Source: Nitrosovibrio sp. Nv4 (GTDB lineage Bacteria > Pseudomonadota > Gammaproteobacteria > Burkholderiales > Nitrosomonadaceae). From it: a DNA stretch of 64,000 nucleotides. The notes below the pieces were generated by a model that worked only from the letters and a program-made list of their open reading frames with translations, ran no database searches and was not told the origin of the DNA. The position numbers were made by a program, and so were the translations under genes. Shown in pieces: positions 1-10,449 of this stretch; the first letter of the stretch is position 1; each line of letters opens with the position of its first letter. The DNA is taken from assembly GCA_945860135.1 (NCBI GenBank), contig CAMAPK010000008.1:24894-88893 (forward strand), given 5' to 3'.

Positions 1-151
1 TTGCTATTGTCCGGTAGCGGTGGTTTACCGCAACCAGGATGCAGTGTGTGAACTCGAGTTGGGTGATGCCTGGCGTGTGAGTCTGCACGATAACCTGCTG
101 CAATCGCTGTCAGCCCATTTCCAGACGGAAAATGTCAGGGTGATTTACTGA
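1..151 (+). CDS. dnaE: C-terminal end of DNA polymerase III subunit alpha (partial)
   Basis: An open frame enters from the left edge (frame starting at base 2) and stops with TGA at 149-151, giving about 49 residues. The pattern ELELGDAWRV, then DNLLQSL, then VRVIY at the very end resembles the C-terminal tail of proteobacterial DnaE, where a W-x-V segment and a short hydrophobic end follow the OB region. Only the tail is visible, so the family call rests on this pattern alone. It ends 60 bases before the promoter of the ribosomal protein operon. Confidence 0.5.
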   Translation, partial: CYCPVAVVYRNQDAVCELELGDAWRVSLHDNLLQSLSAHFQTENVRVIY

Positions 152-212
152 TGGGGCCAGCATTGGTCATGAGCGCAGCACCAAGCATCCGGGCCAAAAA
201 ACGGGGTAGTGT

Positions 213-241
213 TTGACATTCACTCGGGTCTGGCATAGAAT
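213..241 (+). promoter_or_regulatory. Sigma-70 promoter of the rplM-rpsI operon
   Basis: A consensus -35 TTGACA (213-218) is followed after exactly 17 bases by TAGAAT (236-241). The start of transcription would fall near 247-249. This rules out the far-upstream TTG at 242 as the rplM start and supports the GTG at 275. A strong match like this fits a highly expressed ribosomal protein operon. Confidence 0.8.
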
Positions 242-274
242 TTGCGGCTTTCTTTGAACATGCAGGCAGGCTTT

Positions 275-709
275 GTGAAAACCTTTTCAGCTAAACCACA
301 TGAAGTAACCCACGACTGGTTCGTGATCGATGCAACCGACAAGGTGCTGGGCCGTCTCGCGGCCGAAATCGCACACCGTCTGCGCGGAAAACATAAGCCG
401 ATATTCACTCCCCACGTGGACACCGGTGATTTTATCGTCGTAGTCAATGTCGATAAGCTGCGAGTAACCGGAAACAAGGCGGAAGATAAAATATACTACC
501 GGCACAGCGGCTACCCTGGTGGCATTTACCAGACTAATTTCACTAAAATGCATGCGCGCTTTCCGGGGCGGCCATTGGAGAAAGCAGTCAAGGGCATGCT
601 GCCTAAGGGCCCGCTAGGCTACGCCATGCTGAAGAAGCTGAAGGTTTATGCCGGCGCCACCCACCCCCACGCGGCGCAGCAACCGCGACAACTCGAGGTC
701 AGAGCTTAA
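275..709 (+). CDS. rplM: 50S ribosomal protein L13
   Basis: Large-subunit ribosomal protein L13, which binds 23S rRNA early in assembly. The product begins with [10 protein letters not shown] and has the family core [16 protein letters not shown] and the [16 protein letters not shown] segment near the end. With the GTG start at 275 it is 144 residues, the normal family length of about 142. GTG is chosen because the promoter's predicted transcription start is near 248 and an AGG-rich stretch lies just upstream; an ATG at 260 in the same frame is the alternative. It is followed after 3 bases by rpsI, the conserved bacterial pair. Confidence 0.96.
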   Translation: MKTFSAKPHEVTHDWFVIDATDKVLGRLAAEIAHRLRGKHKPIFTPHVDTGDFIVVVNVDKLRVTGNKAEDKIYYRHSGYPGGIYQTNFTKMHARFPGRPLEKAVKGMLPKGPLGYAMLKKLKVYAGATHPHAAQQPRQLEVRA

Positions 710-712
710 TAT

Positions 713-1105
713 ATGAGTACAAATTATAACTATGGTACCGGCCGGCGCAAAAGCGCGGTAGCACGGGTATTCCTCAAACCCGGAAAAGGTGCGATTACGG
801 TCAATGACAAGCCGGTGGATGAATATTTTTCCCGCGAAACTGGTCGCATGGTGGTTCGTCAACCGCTGGAATTAACCGGCAATCTTGCGACCTTCGACAT
901 CATGATCAATATCCACGGCGGTGGCGAATCAGGCCAGGCTGGAGCAGTACGCCACGGCATCACTCGGGCGTTGATTGATTTCGACGCTACGCTCAAACCC
1001 GTATTGAGCAAAGCTGGGCTGGTCACGCGCGATGCGCGTGAGGTAGAGCGGAAAAAAGTCGGTCTGCGCAAGGCGCGTCGGCGCAAGCAGTTTTCCAAGC
1101 GATAA
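713..1105 (+). CDS. rpsI: 30S ribosomal protein S9
   Basis: Small-subunit ribosomal protein S9, 130 residues. It has the N-terminal [13 protein letters not shown] signature, the [15 protein letters not shown] segment, and the basic tail ending in KQFSKR that reaches to the P-site tRNA in known ribosomes. It lies 3 bases behind rplM and shares its promoter; a strong intrinsic terminator follows directly, so the two genes form a closed operon. Confidence 0.98.
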   Translation: MSTNYNYGTGRRKSAVARVFLKPGKGAITVNDKPVDEYFSRETGRMVVRQPLELTGNLATFDIMINIHGGGESGQAGAVRHGITRALIDFDATLKPVLSKAGLVTRDAREVERKKVGLRKARRRKQFSKR

Positions 1106-1123
1106 ATTTTTCGCATATACCGG

Positions 1124-1153
1124 AAAAGCCGCCCGCTTCTGGCGGCTTTTTTG
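1124..1153 (+). terminator. Intrinsic terminator after rpsI
   Basis: A 10-bp perfect stem (AAAAGCCGCC / GGCGGCTTTT) around a 7-base loop is followed by more T residues. It closes the rplM-rpsI operon 19 bases after the stop codon. Confidence 0.9.
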
Positions 1154-1256
1154 TTTGTTGCTTATAATCGGCGGACTGATTCTTTCCTGCAAGGCGTGCA
1201 AGACCGGCAGAATACCGCATGAACGCTGTTCACCCCCGCAAAACCATGGAGACTCC

Positions 1257-2285
1257 ATGATCAAAGTTGGCATCGTTGGCGGAACCGGATACACCGGCGT
1301 CGAGTTGTTACGCATTCTATCGCAGCACCCTGAGGTGCAGATACAGGCAATCACCTCGCGCCAGGAAGCCGGTGTGGCCGTGGCAGATCTATTTCCCAGT
1401 TTGCGTGGGCGGGTGGCGCTCAAATTTTGTGACCCGGCCGAAGCTGCGCTGGAGGACTGTGCCGTAGTGTTCTTCGCCACGCCCAATGGCATTGCCATGC
1501 AACAGGTCAGATCGTTACTCGACGCAGGAGTGCGGGTGATAGATCTGGCTGCCGATTTCCGCATTAAGGATGTGGCGGTATGGGAGAAATGGTACGGCAT
1601 GCCCCATGCCTGTCCGGAACTGGTGGCAGAGGCTGTCTATGGTCTGCCTGAGATCCATCGCGACAGGATCAGGAAAGCACGGTTGGTAGCGAATCCCGGC
1701 TGCTATCCCACTGCGGTGCAACTGGGTTTTCTTCCCTTGATTGAAGCTGGCATAGTCGATGTGGATCATCTTGTCGCCGATGTGAAATCCGGCGTTTCCG
1801 GTGCGGGACGTAAGGCAGAAGTACCCACGTTGTTTTCCGAAGCTTCTGACAATTTCAAGGCTTATGGGGTACCGGGTCACCGTCATCTGCCAGAAATCAG
1901 ACAAGGGCTGTCCAACATGGCAGCAAAGCCGGTCGGACTTACGTTCGTACCGCATCTCACCCCAATGATCCGGGGCATACACGCCACACTCTATGCCAGA
2001 CTTACCACGAATACTGATTTACAGACCCTGTTTGAACAGCGTTATGCCAACGAACCGTTTGTTGACGTGCTTCCTGCGGGCAGTCATCCCGAAACCCGCT
2101 CGGTGCGCGGCTCCAATCTCTGCCGCATTGCGGTGCATCGGCCTCAGGGAGGCGACACGGTAGTGGTATTATCGGTAACGGATAATCTGGTCAAGGGCGC
2201 GGCGGGACAAGCGGTGCAGAATATGAATCTCATGTTTGGTTTACCGGAAACGCTTGCCATCGATCATGCTCCATTGCTGCCTTAA
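1257..2285 (+). CDS. argC: N-acetyl-gamma-glutamyl-phosphate reductase
   Basis: Third step of arginine biosynthesis: NADPH-dependent reduction of N-acetylglutamyl phosphate to the semialdehyde. The ATG at 1257 gives 342 residues, the usual size of the long-form enzyme. The N-terminal Rossmann motif [15 protein letters not shown] starts at residue 4, and the catalytic cysteine is in NPGCYPTA near residue 146. A GGAG sequence lies 7 bases before this ATG; the frame is open further upstream into the rpsI terminator, but that part is not protein-like. The gene stands alone behind the terminator and is followed at 30 bases by a DUF6776 gene. Confidence 0.96.
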   Translation: MIKVGIVGGTGYTGVELLRILSQHPEVQIQAITSRQEAGVAVADLFPSLRGRVALKFCDPAEAALEDCAVVFFATPNGIAMQQVRSLLDAGVRVIDLAADFRIKDVAVWEKWYGMPHACPELVAEAVYGLPEIHRDRIRKARLVANPGCYPTAVQLGFLPLIEAGIVDVDHLVADVKSGVSGAGRKAEVPTLFSEASDNFKAYGVPGHRHLPEIRQGLSNMAAKPVGLTFVPHLTPMIRGIHATLYARLTTNTDLQTLFEQRYANEPFVDVLPAGSHPETRSVRGSNLCRIAVHRPQGGDTVVVLSVTDNLVKGAAGQAVQNMNLMFGLPETLAIDHAPLLP

Positions 2286-2314
2286 ATACGCTGCCAGCGC
2301 CTCAGCATAGCCTG

Positions 2315-3067
2315 ATGGTAATAATTAAATCTCTCAAAAGAAAATTTGGCATATCCGCGCCGCGAGTGGCGGTGCGTCCACATTTTCCATGGTACCTGCG
2401 GTGGCTGGCAATTGCTGTCGTTGCCGGGTTGGCACTGGTACTGGGGCTATCCTTGGGCATATATGATGCCGGGCGCAAGTTTGCAAATTTTGACATGAAT
2501 GGAGTAACCCAGGAACTGGATCGACTGTCTAAATCGAACATGCAGTTACAGCAGGATAATGAAGCGCTGCGCATAGGAGCAATCGGGCTTGAACGCCGTG
2601 CACAAATGGAACTTGCTGCGCGCGACGATCTTGTCAAGCAGGTCAAGACTCTGGGGAATGAGAACACTCAACTGAAGGAGGATCTGGCTTTCCTCCAGAC
2701 CTTCATGTCAGGTAGCGGAATGGCGGGCGATGGGGTTTCCATATACCATTTCAAACTGGTACGGGGGCAATCCCCTGGAGAATATCACTACAGCCTGCTG
2801 CTGGTGCAGGGCAAGCAGCGCACCAAAGATTTTCAGGGCAATCTGGAATTCACAGTCAATTTGCGGCAGAATGGGGGCAAGGTGACCATGCCTCTTCCTG
2901 GCGACGACGCTTCAAAGACAACTAATGTCAGCTTCAAGTTTTACCAGCGAGTGGAGAAAAGCTTCCGATTACAACCAGACACTGTAGTGGAAAGCCTGCA
3001 GGTACGGGTGTTCGAAAACGGTACAGCGCAATCGAAGTTAACGCAAGTCGTGAATCTACCCTCGTAA
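2315..3067 (+). CDS. DUF6776-type inner-membrane coiled-coil protein
   Basis: A 250-residue protein with a short basic N-terminus, one strong membrane segment at about residues 28-48 (LRWLAIAVVAGLALVLGLSL), a predicted coiled coil at about 65-125 rich in E, Q, L and N, and a globular C-terminal domain. This is the layout of the DUF6776 family found in betaproteobacteria, with no assigned function. It sits just before a bactofilin gene (12 bases apart), so the two are probably co-transcribed. A link to cell shape or envelope structure is an inference from that neighbour only. Confidence 0.7.
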   Translation: MVIIKSLKRKFGISAPRVAVRPHFPWYLRWLAIAVVAGLALVLGLSLGIYDAGRKFANFDMNGVTQELDRLSKSNMQLQQDNEALRIGAIGLERRAQMELAARDDLVKQVKTLGNENTQLKEDLAFLQTFMSGSGMAGDGVSIYHFKLVRGQSPGEYHYSLLLVQGKQRTKDFQGNLEFTVNLRQNGGKVTMPLPGDDASKTTNVSFKFYQRVEKSFRLQPDTVVESLQVRVFENGTAQSKLTQVVNLPS

Positions 3068-3079
3068 AGGAGGAAGAAA

Positions 3080-3490
3080 ATGTTTGGAAAAAAAACCAAC
3101 AAACCCCAGAACCAGATCGATTCACTCATCGGCACGGGTACTCACGTCGTAGGCGACATCAGTTTCAGTGGCGGCCTGCGCATAGATGGGCACGTTCGCG
3201 GAAACATCACCGCAACGGGGGACAAGCCCAGCACCCTGATGCTGAGCGATCAGGCCAGTATCGAGGGGAAAATTCAGGTTTCTCATGCGGTCATCAATGG
3301 CACCGTAGTCGGCCCAGTACACGCAGACGAATACCTGGAACTACAAGCCAAAGCCAGAGTGTCTGGGGATGTATATTACCGTGCCCTGGAAATTCAGCTT
3401 GGGGCAACGATCGAAGGCATGCTGCTGCACCAGGATCATGTACAGCAAGGCAATAAAGTAATGACATTGGTGCCCGCCACTGGCGATTGA
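3080..3490 (+). CDS. Bactofilin (polymer-forming cytoskeletal protein)
   Basis: 136 residues forming the bactofilin beta-helix: an N-terminal tail (KKTNKPQNQ) typical of membrane-binding bactofilins, then repeated short beta-strand units such as GDISFSGGLRIDGHVRGNI, IEGKIQVSHAVINGTVVGPV and ARVSGDVYYRALEIQLGATIEG. Bactofilins form non-polar filaments that scaffold cell-wall enzymes. The start has a full AAAGGAGG ribosome site. Cell-wall genes follow nearby on the other strand (anmK, M23 peptidase). Confidence 0.9.
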   Translation: MFGKKTNKPQNQIDSLIGTGTHVVGDISFSGGLRIDGHVRGNITATGDKPSTLMLSDQASIEGKIQVSHAVINGTVVGPVHADEYLELQAKARVSGDVYYRALEIQLGATIEGMLLHQDHVQQGNKVMTLVPATGD

Positions 3491-3547
3491 CCTTCGCTCA
3501 GTAGCGGAGGATAATTTTTATGGTTTATTTAATATAAAGAGTTCGAT

Positions 3548-3916
3548 ATGAATGCAGTCACTGAAACAGACTCGATTACTGAAATGCAGGTTCCGTTGAT
3601 CTTTACCGATAGCGCGGCAGGCAAAGTCAAACAATTGATCGAGGAAGAAGGCAACAACGAACTTAAACTAAGGGTTTTCGTAAGCGGAGGCGGGTGTTCC
3701 GGCTTCAAATACGGCTTCACCTTTGACGAACTGGTCAACGAAGACGATACCGTAATGGAGAAAAATGGGGTGAAACTGCTGGTCGACCCGATGAGTTTCC
3801 AATACTTGGCGGGTGCGGAAATCGACTATCAGGAAGGCCCCGAGGGCGCCCAATTCGTGATCAAGAATCCCGGCGCTGCTAGTACCTGCGGTTGCGGGTC
3901 TTCATTCTCAGCATAA
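3548..3916 (+). CDS. erpA: Iron-sulfur cluster insertion protein ErpA
   Basis: A-type Fe-S carrier, 122 residues, delivering clusters to target apoproteins. The three cluster ligands are visible: Cys in [11 protein letters not shown] near residue 50 and the C-terminal TCGCGSSF pair. Length and ligand spacing fit ErpA rather than IscA, which is shorter. The gene has its own leader (58 bases, AT-rich) and a terminator 17 bases downstream. Confidence 0.95.
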   Translation: MNAVTETDSITEMQVPLIFTDSAAGKVKQLIEEEGNNELKLRVFVSGGGCSGFKYGFTFDELVNEDDTVMEKNGVKLLVDPMSFQYLAGAEIDYQEGPEGAQFVIKNPGAASTCGCGSSFSA

Positions 3917-3932
3917 GCAGGTTCGTGTTATA

Positions 3933-3961
3933 AAAAATGGGAGCCAAGACTCCCATTTTTA
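3933..3961. terminator. Bidirectional terminator between erpA and anmK
   Basis: An 11-bp perfect stem AAAAATGGGAG / CTCCCATTTTT with a 6-base loop. A-tract and T-tract on both sides let it stop transcription from erpA (+) and from anmK (-), which converge here. Confidence 0.85.
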
Positions 3962-3998
3962 TTTGGATGGTGGAGTTATTGAATGGGGTTGTAAAGAC

Positions 3999-5099
3999 TC
4001 AAGCCCGGTAAATTGCACCGAGGATCCGAACACCCTTCGCGCCAGTAACCTCGGGAAGATTAGCAGGAATCCCCACAATAGCCTGCTGCGCCAGCCAGGC
4101 AAAAGCAAACGCCTCCAGCCAGTCGGCATCCACACCCAGTGCATCGGTCAGTTCCATTTTTTTCCCCGGCAATGCGGCCCGTAATCTGGCGACCAGTTCT
4201 GCATTGCGCGCTCCACCGCCACACAAATAGATTTCCACCGCACTCGGGAAGTAGGCAAGCACCGACCTGGAGATCCCTGTAACAGTGAGCTGTAACAAAG
4301 TGGCCTGTACATCCTCCGGTTTCTCCTCACCGCACAGAAGACTCTCCAGCCAAGACAGATTGAACACTTCCCTGCCGGTACTCTTCGGTGGTGGCAGCGA
4401 GAAAAATGGCAGCGTCAGAAGTTTTTCAAACAGCGCCGGAATTACTTTGCCTGTCCCCGCCCATGTTCCGTTCTCATCATATATCTTGCCCAAGTGACGC
4501 AAACACCATGCATCCATCAGCAGATTGCCGGGGCCGCAGTCAAATCCGGTGACTCCTCCGGCAGGCGTAAGACTGGTAAGGTTGGAGATTCCGCCAATGT
4601 TGACAATGACACGATGATTCTTCGAATCTGCAAACAAGACTTGGTGAAACTTCGGCACAAGCGGAGCTCCCTGTCCGCCCGCCGCGATGTCACGGCTTCT
4701 GAAATCCGTCACTACGGTGATGCTGGTGAGTTCAGCCAACAATGCGGCATTGCCTAGCTGGATGGTGTAGCCGCTCCCCGATTGCGGGCAATGGCGCACA
4801 GTCTGGCCATGGCAACCGATGGCGGTAACGTCCTGCGGCTCTACCCCGCTTTTATTGAGCAGGCTGACCACGATCGTAGCATAGCAACGAGCCAACTCAT
4901 TACTGAGTATGGCCGCGCGATGCAGCTCATCATTGCCCGAATGATGCAAATCCAGTAACCGCTGACGCAGATCCTTATCGTAGGGCGAGTAAAAGGTGCA
5001 GGGCAGAGAGGGGGGTGACAAACTGAAGTCCGCCAGCACCACATCTATCCCATCCAGGCTGGTGCCTGACATGATGCCGATATAGTAAGCGGGTTTCAA
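3999..5099 (-). CDS. anmK: Anhydro-N-acetylmuramic acid kinase
   Basis: Phosphorylates and opens 1,6-anhydro-MurNAc released from turnover of peptidoglycan, giving MurNAc-6-phosphate. 366 residues, the normal length. The phosphate-binding MSGTSLDGIDV motif is at residues 9-19; GCHGQTVRH, NIGGISN and the DCGPGN segment of the ASKHA fold follow, and the C-terminal CGGGARN motif is present. It lies 43 bases downstream of an M23 peptidase gene on the same strand, a conserved pairing of wall recycling with wall cleavage. Confidence 0.95.
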   Translation of the reverse strand: MKPAYYIGIMSGTSLDGIDVVLADFSLSPPSLPCTFYSPYDKDLRQRLLDLHHSGNDELHRAAILSNELARCYATIVVSLLNKSGVEPQDVTAIGCHGQTVRHCPQSGSGYTIQLGNAALLAELTSITVVTDFRSRDIAAGGQGAPLVPKFHQVLFADSKNHRVIVNIGGISNLTSLTPAGGVTGFDCGPGNLLMDAWCLRHLGKIYDENGTWAGTGKVIPALFEKLLTLPFFSLPPPKSTGREVFNLSWLESLLCGEEKPEDVQATLLQLTVTGISRSVLAYFPSAVEIYLCGGGARNAELVARLRAALPGKKMELTDALGVDADWLEAFAFAWLAQQAIVGIPANLPEVTGAKGVRILGAIYRA

Positions 5100-5142
5100 A
5101 TGGAGTTCGGCTATGTGACCGTATTACTGCTTGATTTCGAAG

Positions 5143-6459
5143 CTAGTCCAGGAACGCAAGATTGGTGTCGCGCAGCATATCCAGCCTGACTATCAGTGGC
5201 TTGGTATTCTCGTGGAATGCAGCCATGTTTCTGGTTGCGATAGGTATGGCGGCAGGCATTGCTACACGCAACGGATCGCGCTGCACACCGCTGACACGGA
5301 ATTCATAATGCAGATGCGGACCCGTAGCCATTCCGGTTGCACCGACATAACCGATTACGTCGCTTTGGTTAACGCGCTGCCCCTTGCGCAGGCTCTTGGC
5401 GAAAGCCGATAAATGACCGTAAGCCGTCGTGTATTGGCCTTGATGCTGCAGAATGACCACATTACCATAACCGTTCTGCCAGCCGGCGAATGCCACAGTA
5501 CCGTTGGCAGTGGCTTTTACCCGTGTGCCGGTTGGCGCGGCATAATCAACACCCTTGTGGGCGCGCCAGGTTTGCAGCACCGGATGAAAACGGGCGCTGG
5601 AAAAACCTGAGCTGATACGGGAAAACTCCAGGGGTGACCGCAAAAATGCCTTGCGCAGATTTTTGCCGTCAGGTGCGTAATAGCCGCCGTTGCCATCATC
5701 CGCCTGGAAATATACTGCCTGGTAGGGTACATCCTGATTGACAAATTCCACCGCCAGCACGCGCCCGGCCCTGGCAGGTTCACCATCACTATGCAGCGAC
5801 TCATACACCACGGTAAAGCGATCGCCTTTGCGCAGGTCTCGATGAAAGTCGATGTCGGAAGCAAAGATATCGACAATCTGGGTGGTGACATTGTCAGGCA
5901 CACCCGCACTGTCGGTGGCGGCAAACAACGAGCTGTTTATCACACCCGATTTCATCTGGATGTGTGTCTCCAGTTTGATCGGTTGTTCGCTTAACTTGAA
6001 AGCGCCATCTATTTTTTCCATGAGGAACTGTTCATTGCCACCGGGAAAATAACGCAGCATCAGCAACTCGCCCGCTGCAGTAGTCTGCGCGTGAATAATT
6101 CTGCCGGGTACCAGTTGATGCATGGCCTTGGCATTTCTGGCGTCATGCAGGAAGTTGGCCGTATCCCGACTGTTTACTTTGAACCGGGAAAGCAGCGCCG
6201 CGACGGTATCCCCGCGCTGGATATGCTCCTGACGCCAGAAAGTGATATCGGTGATGGCAGTGGGGGAGATCTCCGGAAGATCAAGGTTGAGAACGACCTG
6301 CTGTACAGGCACGTCTTTCAAGGAAGTGTCTGGCGCAATACCAAAAGCAGCAACCATGCCGAATAGCGGGAGACTGGCCAGCACAACCGGCCAGCGCAGG
6401 CTTTTTTGTGTCGGTGCCAACGGCTTTTGCTCTCTGATTTTATTATCGTCGCGCAGCAT
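5143..6459 (-). CDS. M23 family murein metallopeptidase, inner-membrane anchored
   Basis: 438 residues from the ATG at 6459. One N-terminal membrane segment (about residues 21-40) is followed by an OapA/LysM-like region and a C-terminal M23 (LytM) domain. Zinc ligands are visible: HKGVD for the HxxxD motif and HLHYE near the end, with GYGNVVILQHQ between, so the domain looks catalytically intact. The frame is open 165 bases further upstream, but that extension overlaps the end of cysA and is not family-like. Likely an endopeptidase acting on peptide cross-links; the ribosome site is weak. Confidence 0.88.
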   Translation of the reverse strand: MLRDDNKIREQKPLAPTQKSLRWPVVLASLPLFGMVAAFGIAPDTSLKDVPVQQVVLNLDLPEISPTAITDITFWRQEHIQRGDTVAALLSRFKVNSRDTANFLHDARNAKAMHQLVPGRIIHAQTTAAGELLMLRYFPGGNEQFLMEKIDGAFKLSEQPIKLETHIQMKSGVINSSLFAATDSAGVPDNVTTQIVDIFASDIDFHRDLRKGDRFTVVYESLHSDGEPARAGRVLAVEFVNQDVPYQAVYFQADDGNGGYYAPDGKNLRKAFLRSPLEFSRISSGFSSARFHPVLQTWRAHKGVDYAAPTGTRVKATANGTVAFAGWQNGYGNVVILQHQGQYTTAYGHLSAFAKSLRKGQRVNQSDVIGYVGATGMATGPHLHYEFRVSGVQRDPLRVAMPAAIPIATRNMAAFHENTKPLIVRLDMLRDTNLAFLD

Positions 6460-6565
6460 GTTTTTCTGATTGCTTTGAAAGGCGGAAAGTCTAACACAAA
6501 ATCTGCAGACCGGGTGTGGCTGGGGATCAACAACCGGGTCTGGCAAGAAATTCGGCTGAAAGCTT

Positions 6566-7639
6566 TTAATGTATCCGATTCGGAAACAGATCAAAGCGGC
6601 GCGGTTTGATGAAGACCTGATCACCTCGCACCAACTGCAATTCGCGAAAGCGTTCCTTGCTTATCTCCACCTGGATCGGGTTCTTGTCCTCGCTGTCTTC
6701 GCGGATCAGCTCCAGCCGCACGATGGGACCAACCGAAAGAACATGCGTCACGCGTGCCGCCAGCGCCGCCTCACCCTGGGCGACACGGTCGACCTCGATA
6801 TCGTGGGGGCGCACGTAAGCGACGGCTGCAAGTTCTTCTGCTTCAGCGTGCTCGGGTGCGTCGACTTCGATACCGTCAATCCAGGCACGCCCCCGGTGCA
6901 GTCGGCTGTGAAACAGGTTTACATTGCCGAGAAACTCATAGACGAATGGACTGGCCGGGTTCTCATAGACCTCGTCCGGCGTGCCGATCTGCTCGATGCG
7001 GCCTTCATTCATGACCACCACCCGATCTGCCACCTCCAGCGCCTCTTCCTGGTCATGGGTGACGAATACGCTGGTAATGTGCATGTCGTCATGCAGTCGC
7101 CGCAGCCAGGAACGCAACTCCTTGCGCACCTTGGCATCAAGCGCGCCAAAAGGCTCATCCAGCAACAATACCTTCGGCTCTACTGCCAATGCCCGCGCCA
7201 AAGCGATACGCTGGCGTTGTCCACCGGAAAGCTGATGCGGATAGCGTTCAGCCAGCCAGTCAAGCTGCACCAGTTTCAGTAGTTCATGAACGCGCTCCCG
7301 TATCTCTGCATCGGGCGGGCGCACGTCCTTCGGACGTACGCGCAAACCGAAAGCGACATTCTCGAAAATTGTCATGTTACGGAACAGCGCATAGTGCTGG
7401 AATACGAAACCCACCTGCCGCTCGCGTACATGCTGGTCGGTGGCATCTTCGCCTTGAAACAAAACCTGGCCGGCATCCGCCACATCAAGTCCCGCGATCA
7501 CGCGCAACAGAGTGGTTTTGCCGGAGCCCGAAGGGCCCAGCAGCGCGAGCAGTTCACCCGAGCGCACTTCCAGACTGACGTCACGCAACGCAGCGAATGT
7601 CCCAAACTGCTTGGACAGATTACGCACTTCGATGCTCAT
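6566..7639 (-). CDS. cysA: Sulfate/thiosulfate ABC transporter ATP-binding protein
   Basis: ATPase of the sulfate importer, 357 residues. Walker [10 protein letters not shown] at about residue 37, Q-loop FQHYALF, signature [15 protein letters not shown], Walker [12 protein letters not shown] and the H-loop [10 protein letters not shown] are all present, followed by the C-terminal TOBE/regulatory region. The ATG at 7639 is chosen because an AAGGAG site lies 7 bases before it; another ATG two codons upstream is possible. It overlaps the end of cysW by 20 bases, so translation is probably coupled. Confidence 0.94.
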   Translation of the reverse strand: MSIEVRNLSKQFGTFAALRDVSLEVRSGELLALLGPSGSGKTTLLRVIAGLDVADAGQVLFQGEDATDQHVRERQVGFVFQHYALFRNMTIFENVAFGLRVRPKDVRPPDAEIRERVHELLKLVQLDWLAERYPHQLSGGQRQRIALARALAVEPKVLLLDEPFGALDAKVRKELRSWLRRLHDDMHITSVFVTHDQEEALEVADRVVVMNEGRIEQIGTPDEVYENPASPFVYEFLGNVNLFHSRLHRGRAWIDGIEVDAPEHAEAEELAAVAYVRPHDIEVDRVAQGEAALAARVTHVLSVGPIVRLELIREDSEDKNPIQVEISKERFRELQLVRGDQVFIKPRRFDLFPNRIH

Positions 7640-8507
7640 TGGCATTCTCCTTGGGTTGCGTGATTCTGGATTCGACCATGGTCTTCAGTGCCAGCGTCAC
7701 GAGGGCAAGCAACGCCAGCAAAGACGCCACTGCGAATGCGGCCGCGAAATTATACTCGTTGTAGAGAATCTCGACGTGCAGCGGCAGAGTGTTGGTACTG
7801 CCGCGAATATGGCCGGATACCACCGATACCGCGCCAAACTCGCCCATCGCGCGCGCGTTGCACAGGATGGTACCGTACAGCAGACCCCATTTGATGTTCG
7901 GCAGCGTCACCCGGGAGAAGGTCTGCCAGCCGTTCGCACCCAGCGCCACGGCTGCCTCCTCCTCCTCGGTACCCTGTGCCTGCATCAGCGGAATCAACTC
8001 GCGCGCGATAAACGGAACGGTCACGAAAACAGTGGCCAGCACAATACCGGTTACCGCAAATATGACCTTGATGTCGTGCTCCGCCAGCCATGGCCCCAGC
8101 CAGCCCTGCAAGCCGAAGATGAGCACGTAGATCAGTCCTGAGACCACCGGCGATACCGAGAACGGCAGATCAATCAGCGTGATCAGCAGATTCTTGCCAC
8201 GGAATTCGAATTTGGCTATAGCCCAGGCAGCCGCTACGCCGAATACCAGATTGAGCGGCACCGCAATCGCTGCAACGGTCAAGGTAAGTCGAATTGCCGA
8301 TAGCGCATCCGGTTCGATAATGGCCGCAAAATAGACATCAGTTCCCTTCTTCAACGCCTCATAGAACACCAGGATCAATGGCACAAAAAGAAACAGCGTC
8401 AAAAATGCGAGCGTCAATCCGATCAAACTCCAGCGTACCCAGGCAGGTTCCTGGGTGGCCCGTGTACGCCGCACGCGGGCAGTTGTGGGCAGGGTGGTAG
8501 CGTTCAT
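7620..8507 (-). CDS. cysW: Sulfate ABC transporter permease CysW
   Basis: Inner-membrane permease subunit, 295 residues, with about six membrane segments starting at residue 24 ([21 protein letters not shown]). The cytoplasmic coupling-loop motif [22 protein letters not shown] contacts the ATPase. The start at 8507 has a GAGGAAA ribosome site; the open frame extends eight codons further without one. It follows cysT by 10 bases and overlaps cysA, in the standard sbp-cysTWA order. Confidence 0.94.
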   Translation of the reverse strand: MNATTLPTTARVRRTRATQEPAWVRWSLIGLTLAFLTLFLFVPLILVFYEALKKGTDVYFAAIIEPDALSAIRLTLTVAAIAVPLNLVFGVAAAWAIAKFEFRGKNLLITLIDLPFSVSPVVSGLIYVLIFGLQGWLGPWLAEHDIKVIFAVTGIVLATVFVTVPFIARELIPLMQAQGTEEEEAAVALGANGWQTFSRVTLPNIKWGLLYGTILCNARAMGEFGAVSVVSGHIRGSTNTLPLHVEILYNEYNFAAAFAVASLLALLALVTLALKTMVESRITQPKENANEHRSA

Positions 8508-8517
8508 GTGAATTTCC

Positions 8518-9351
8518 TCATGCCAAGGCACCGCGGCGGCGACCCCACCATTGCAACAGATTGATGACCAGCAGCAAGATGAAGGAAATGACCAGCATCA
8601 CGACTGCCAGCGCTGTGGCACCTGCATAGTCGTACTGCTCAAGCTTGGTGATGATCAGCAGCGGGGTAATCTCGGAAACCATCGGCATGTTGCCGGCGAT
8701 GAAAATGACCGAGCCGTACTCACCGATTGCACGAGCAAAGGCAAGCGCAAAACCAGTCATCAACGCCGGGAAGATCGTCGGAAAAATTATGCGCGTGAAA
8801 GTCTGCAAGCGGTTCGCGCCCAGCATGGCAGCCGCCTCCTCCAGTTCCGCCTCGATGTCTTCGAGCACCGGCTGCACCGTGCGCACCACGAACGGCAAGC
8901 CGATAAAAGTCAGCGCCACAAAAACCCCGATCGGCGTGAAAGCCACCTTGATGCCCAATGGCTCGAGATACTGGCCGATCCAGCCGTTGCCCGCATAGAG
9001 CGCCGTCAAGGCAATGCCGGCCACTGCAGTTGGCAGCGCGAATGGCAGATCTACCAGCGCATCTATCAGCTTCTTGCCGGGAAATCGATAACGTACCAGC
9101 ACCCACGCCACCAGCAGCCCGAATACCGCATTGACCGATGCGGCTGCAAACGCGGCGCCGAACGTCAACCGGTACGAGGCCAGCACGCGCGGCGTCGTCA
9201 CCGCAAACCAGAATTCCTGCCAGGTAAGCTCGGTAGTACGGATAAACGCTGCCGATAACGGGATCAACACGATCAGGCTCAGATAAAGCAGCGTGAATCC
9301 AAGCGCCAGATTGAACCCCGGCAGGATACTGTGTTGTCTGAACGTACTCAA
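8518..9351 (-). CDS. cysT: Sulfate ABC transporter permease CysT
   Basis: 277-residue partner permease (also called CysU). Six membrane segments are apparent, and the coupling loop [23 protein letters not shown] is in the normal place. It forms the membrane channel with CysW. It lies 53 bases downstream of the binding-protein gene and 10 bases before cysW in the same operon. Confidence 0.94.
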   Translation of the reverse strand: MSTFRQHSILPGFNLALGFTLLYLSLIVLIPLSAAFIRTTELTWQEFWFAVTTPRVLASYRLTFGAAFAAASVNAVFGLLVAWVLVRYRFPGKKLIDALVDLPFALPTAVAGIALTALYAGNGWIGQYLEPLGIKVAFTPIGVFVALTFIGLPFVVRTVQPVLEDIEAELEEAAAMLGANRLQTFTRIIFPTIFPALMTGFALAFARAIGEYGSVIFIAGNMPMVSEITPLLIITKLEQYDYAGATALAVVMLVISFILLLVINLLQWWGRRRGALA

Positions 9352-9404
9352 TTATGCACTCCTGTTAAATCCGGTCATAGTTTGTCGCTAACAGATCAGC
9401 ATGG

Positions 9405-10400
9405 TCACTTCTGGTAGATCTGATCAAACGTGCCGCCATCGGCAAAGTGGGTCTTATGCGCATTCTTCCAGCCGCCAAACGCCTCATCGATCCTGAACAG
9501 CATGATTGCCGGAAACTGCTTGGCATATTTTGCCGCGACTTTCTGATTGGTCGGTCGGTAGAAATTCTTCGCGGCGATCTCCTGGCCCTCCTCCGAATAG
9601 AGATACTGCAGATAGGCTTCGGCAAGATCGCGCGTACCTTTCTTGTCCACTACCTTGTCCACTATCGCAACCGGCGGTTCCGCCAGTATGCTGAGTGAGG
9701 GTATTACGATCTCAAACTTACTGGAACCGTACTCCTTGATCGCCAGAAACGCTTCATTCTCCCAGGAAATGAGTACGTCACCGACACCGCGCTCGACAAA
9801 AGTCGTGGTTGAGCCGCGTGCGCCGGAATCAAGCACCGGCACATTCTTGTAGATGTCGGCGACAAATTCTTTTGCTCTGGCCTCACCAAAGTTCCGCTTG
9901 CCGAATTCCCACGCCGCCAGATAATTCCACTGTGCGCCGCCGGAGGTTTTTGGGTTGGGAGTGATCACCGCTATACCGGGCCGGGCCAGATCGTTCCAGT
10001 CTTTGATGCCTTTGGGATTGCCTTTGCGCACCAGGAAAATGATGGTCGAGGTGTAGGGAGTGCTGTTGCGCGCAAATCGCTTCTGCCAGTCTTCCGGCAG
10101 TAGTTTGGCCTTTTCCGCAATGGCGTTGATATCGTTGCCCAGCGCCAGGGTTACCACATCCGCTTCCAGGCCGTCGATCACGGAGCGCGCCTGCTTGCCG
10201 GAACCACCGTGGGATTGCCTGACGGCAACCTTCTCTCCGGTCTTCGCCTGCCACTGTTTTATGAATGAGACATTGAATTCCTGGTACAGCTCGCGCGTCG
10301 GATCATAGGAGACATTGAGTAACACCCTGTCCGCAACCGCGTTGCCGCTGATTAACAAACTCGCCAGCAGAACTGTTGGCAGCCATGTTTTGATGTTCAT
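9405..10400 (-). CDS. sbp: Periplasmic sulfate-binding protein
   Basis: 331 residues with a cleavable signal peptide (cut expected after GNAVA, about residue 23). The mature start [19 protein letters not shown] is characteristic of Sbp/CysP, and the [16 protein letters not shown] segment forms part of the sulfate-binding site in known structures. Sbp and CysP cannot be told apart safely from sequence alone. It is the first gene of the sulfate uptake operon; an AGAGGAAAA ribosome site precedes the ATG. No cysB regulator gene is next to the operon. Confidence 0.9.
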   Translation of the reverse strand: MNIKTWLPTVLLASLLISGNAVADRVLLNVSYDPTRELYQEFNVSFIKQWQAKTGEKVAVRQSHGGSGKQARSVIDGLEADVVTLALGNDINAIAEKAKLLPEDWQKRFARNSTPYTSTIIFLVRKGNPKGIKDWNDLARPGIAVITPNPKTSGGAQWNYLAAWEFGKRNFGEARAKEFVADIYKNVPVLDSGARGSTTTFVERGVGDVLISWENEAFLAIKEYGSSKFEIVIPSLSILAEPPVAIVDKVVDKKGTRDLAEAYLQYLYSEEGQEIAAKNFYRPTNQKVAAKYAKQFPAIMLFRIDEAFGGWKNAHKTHFADGGTFDQIYQK

Positions 10401-10449
10401 GATTTTTTTCCTCTGACAAAGATGATTAAGTGAAGATATGCGAGATCAT

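Noticed and set aside
1155..1256. N-terminal extension of ArgC
   Set aside because: Starts within the rpsI terminator; the protein family begins at the Rossmann motif encoded just after 1257, where a good ribosome site is found.
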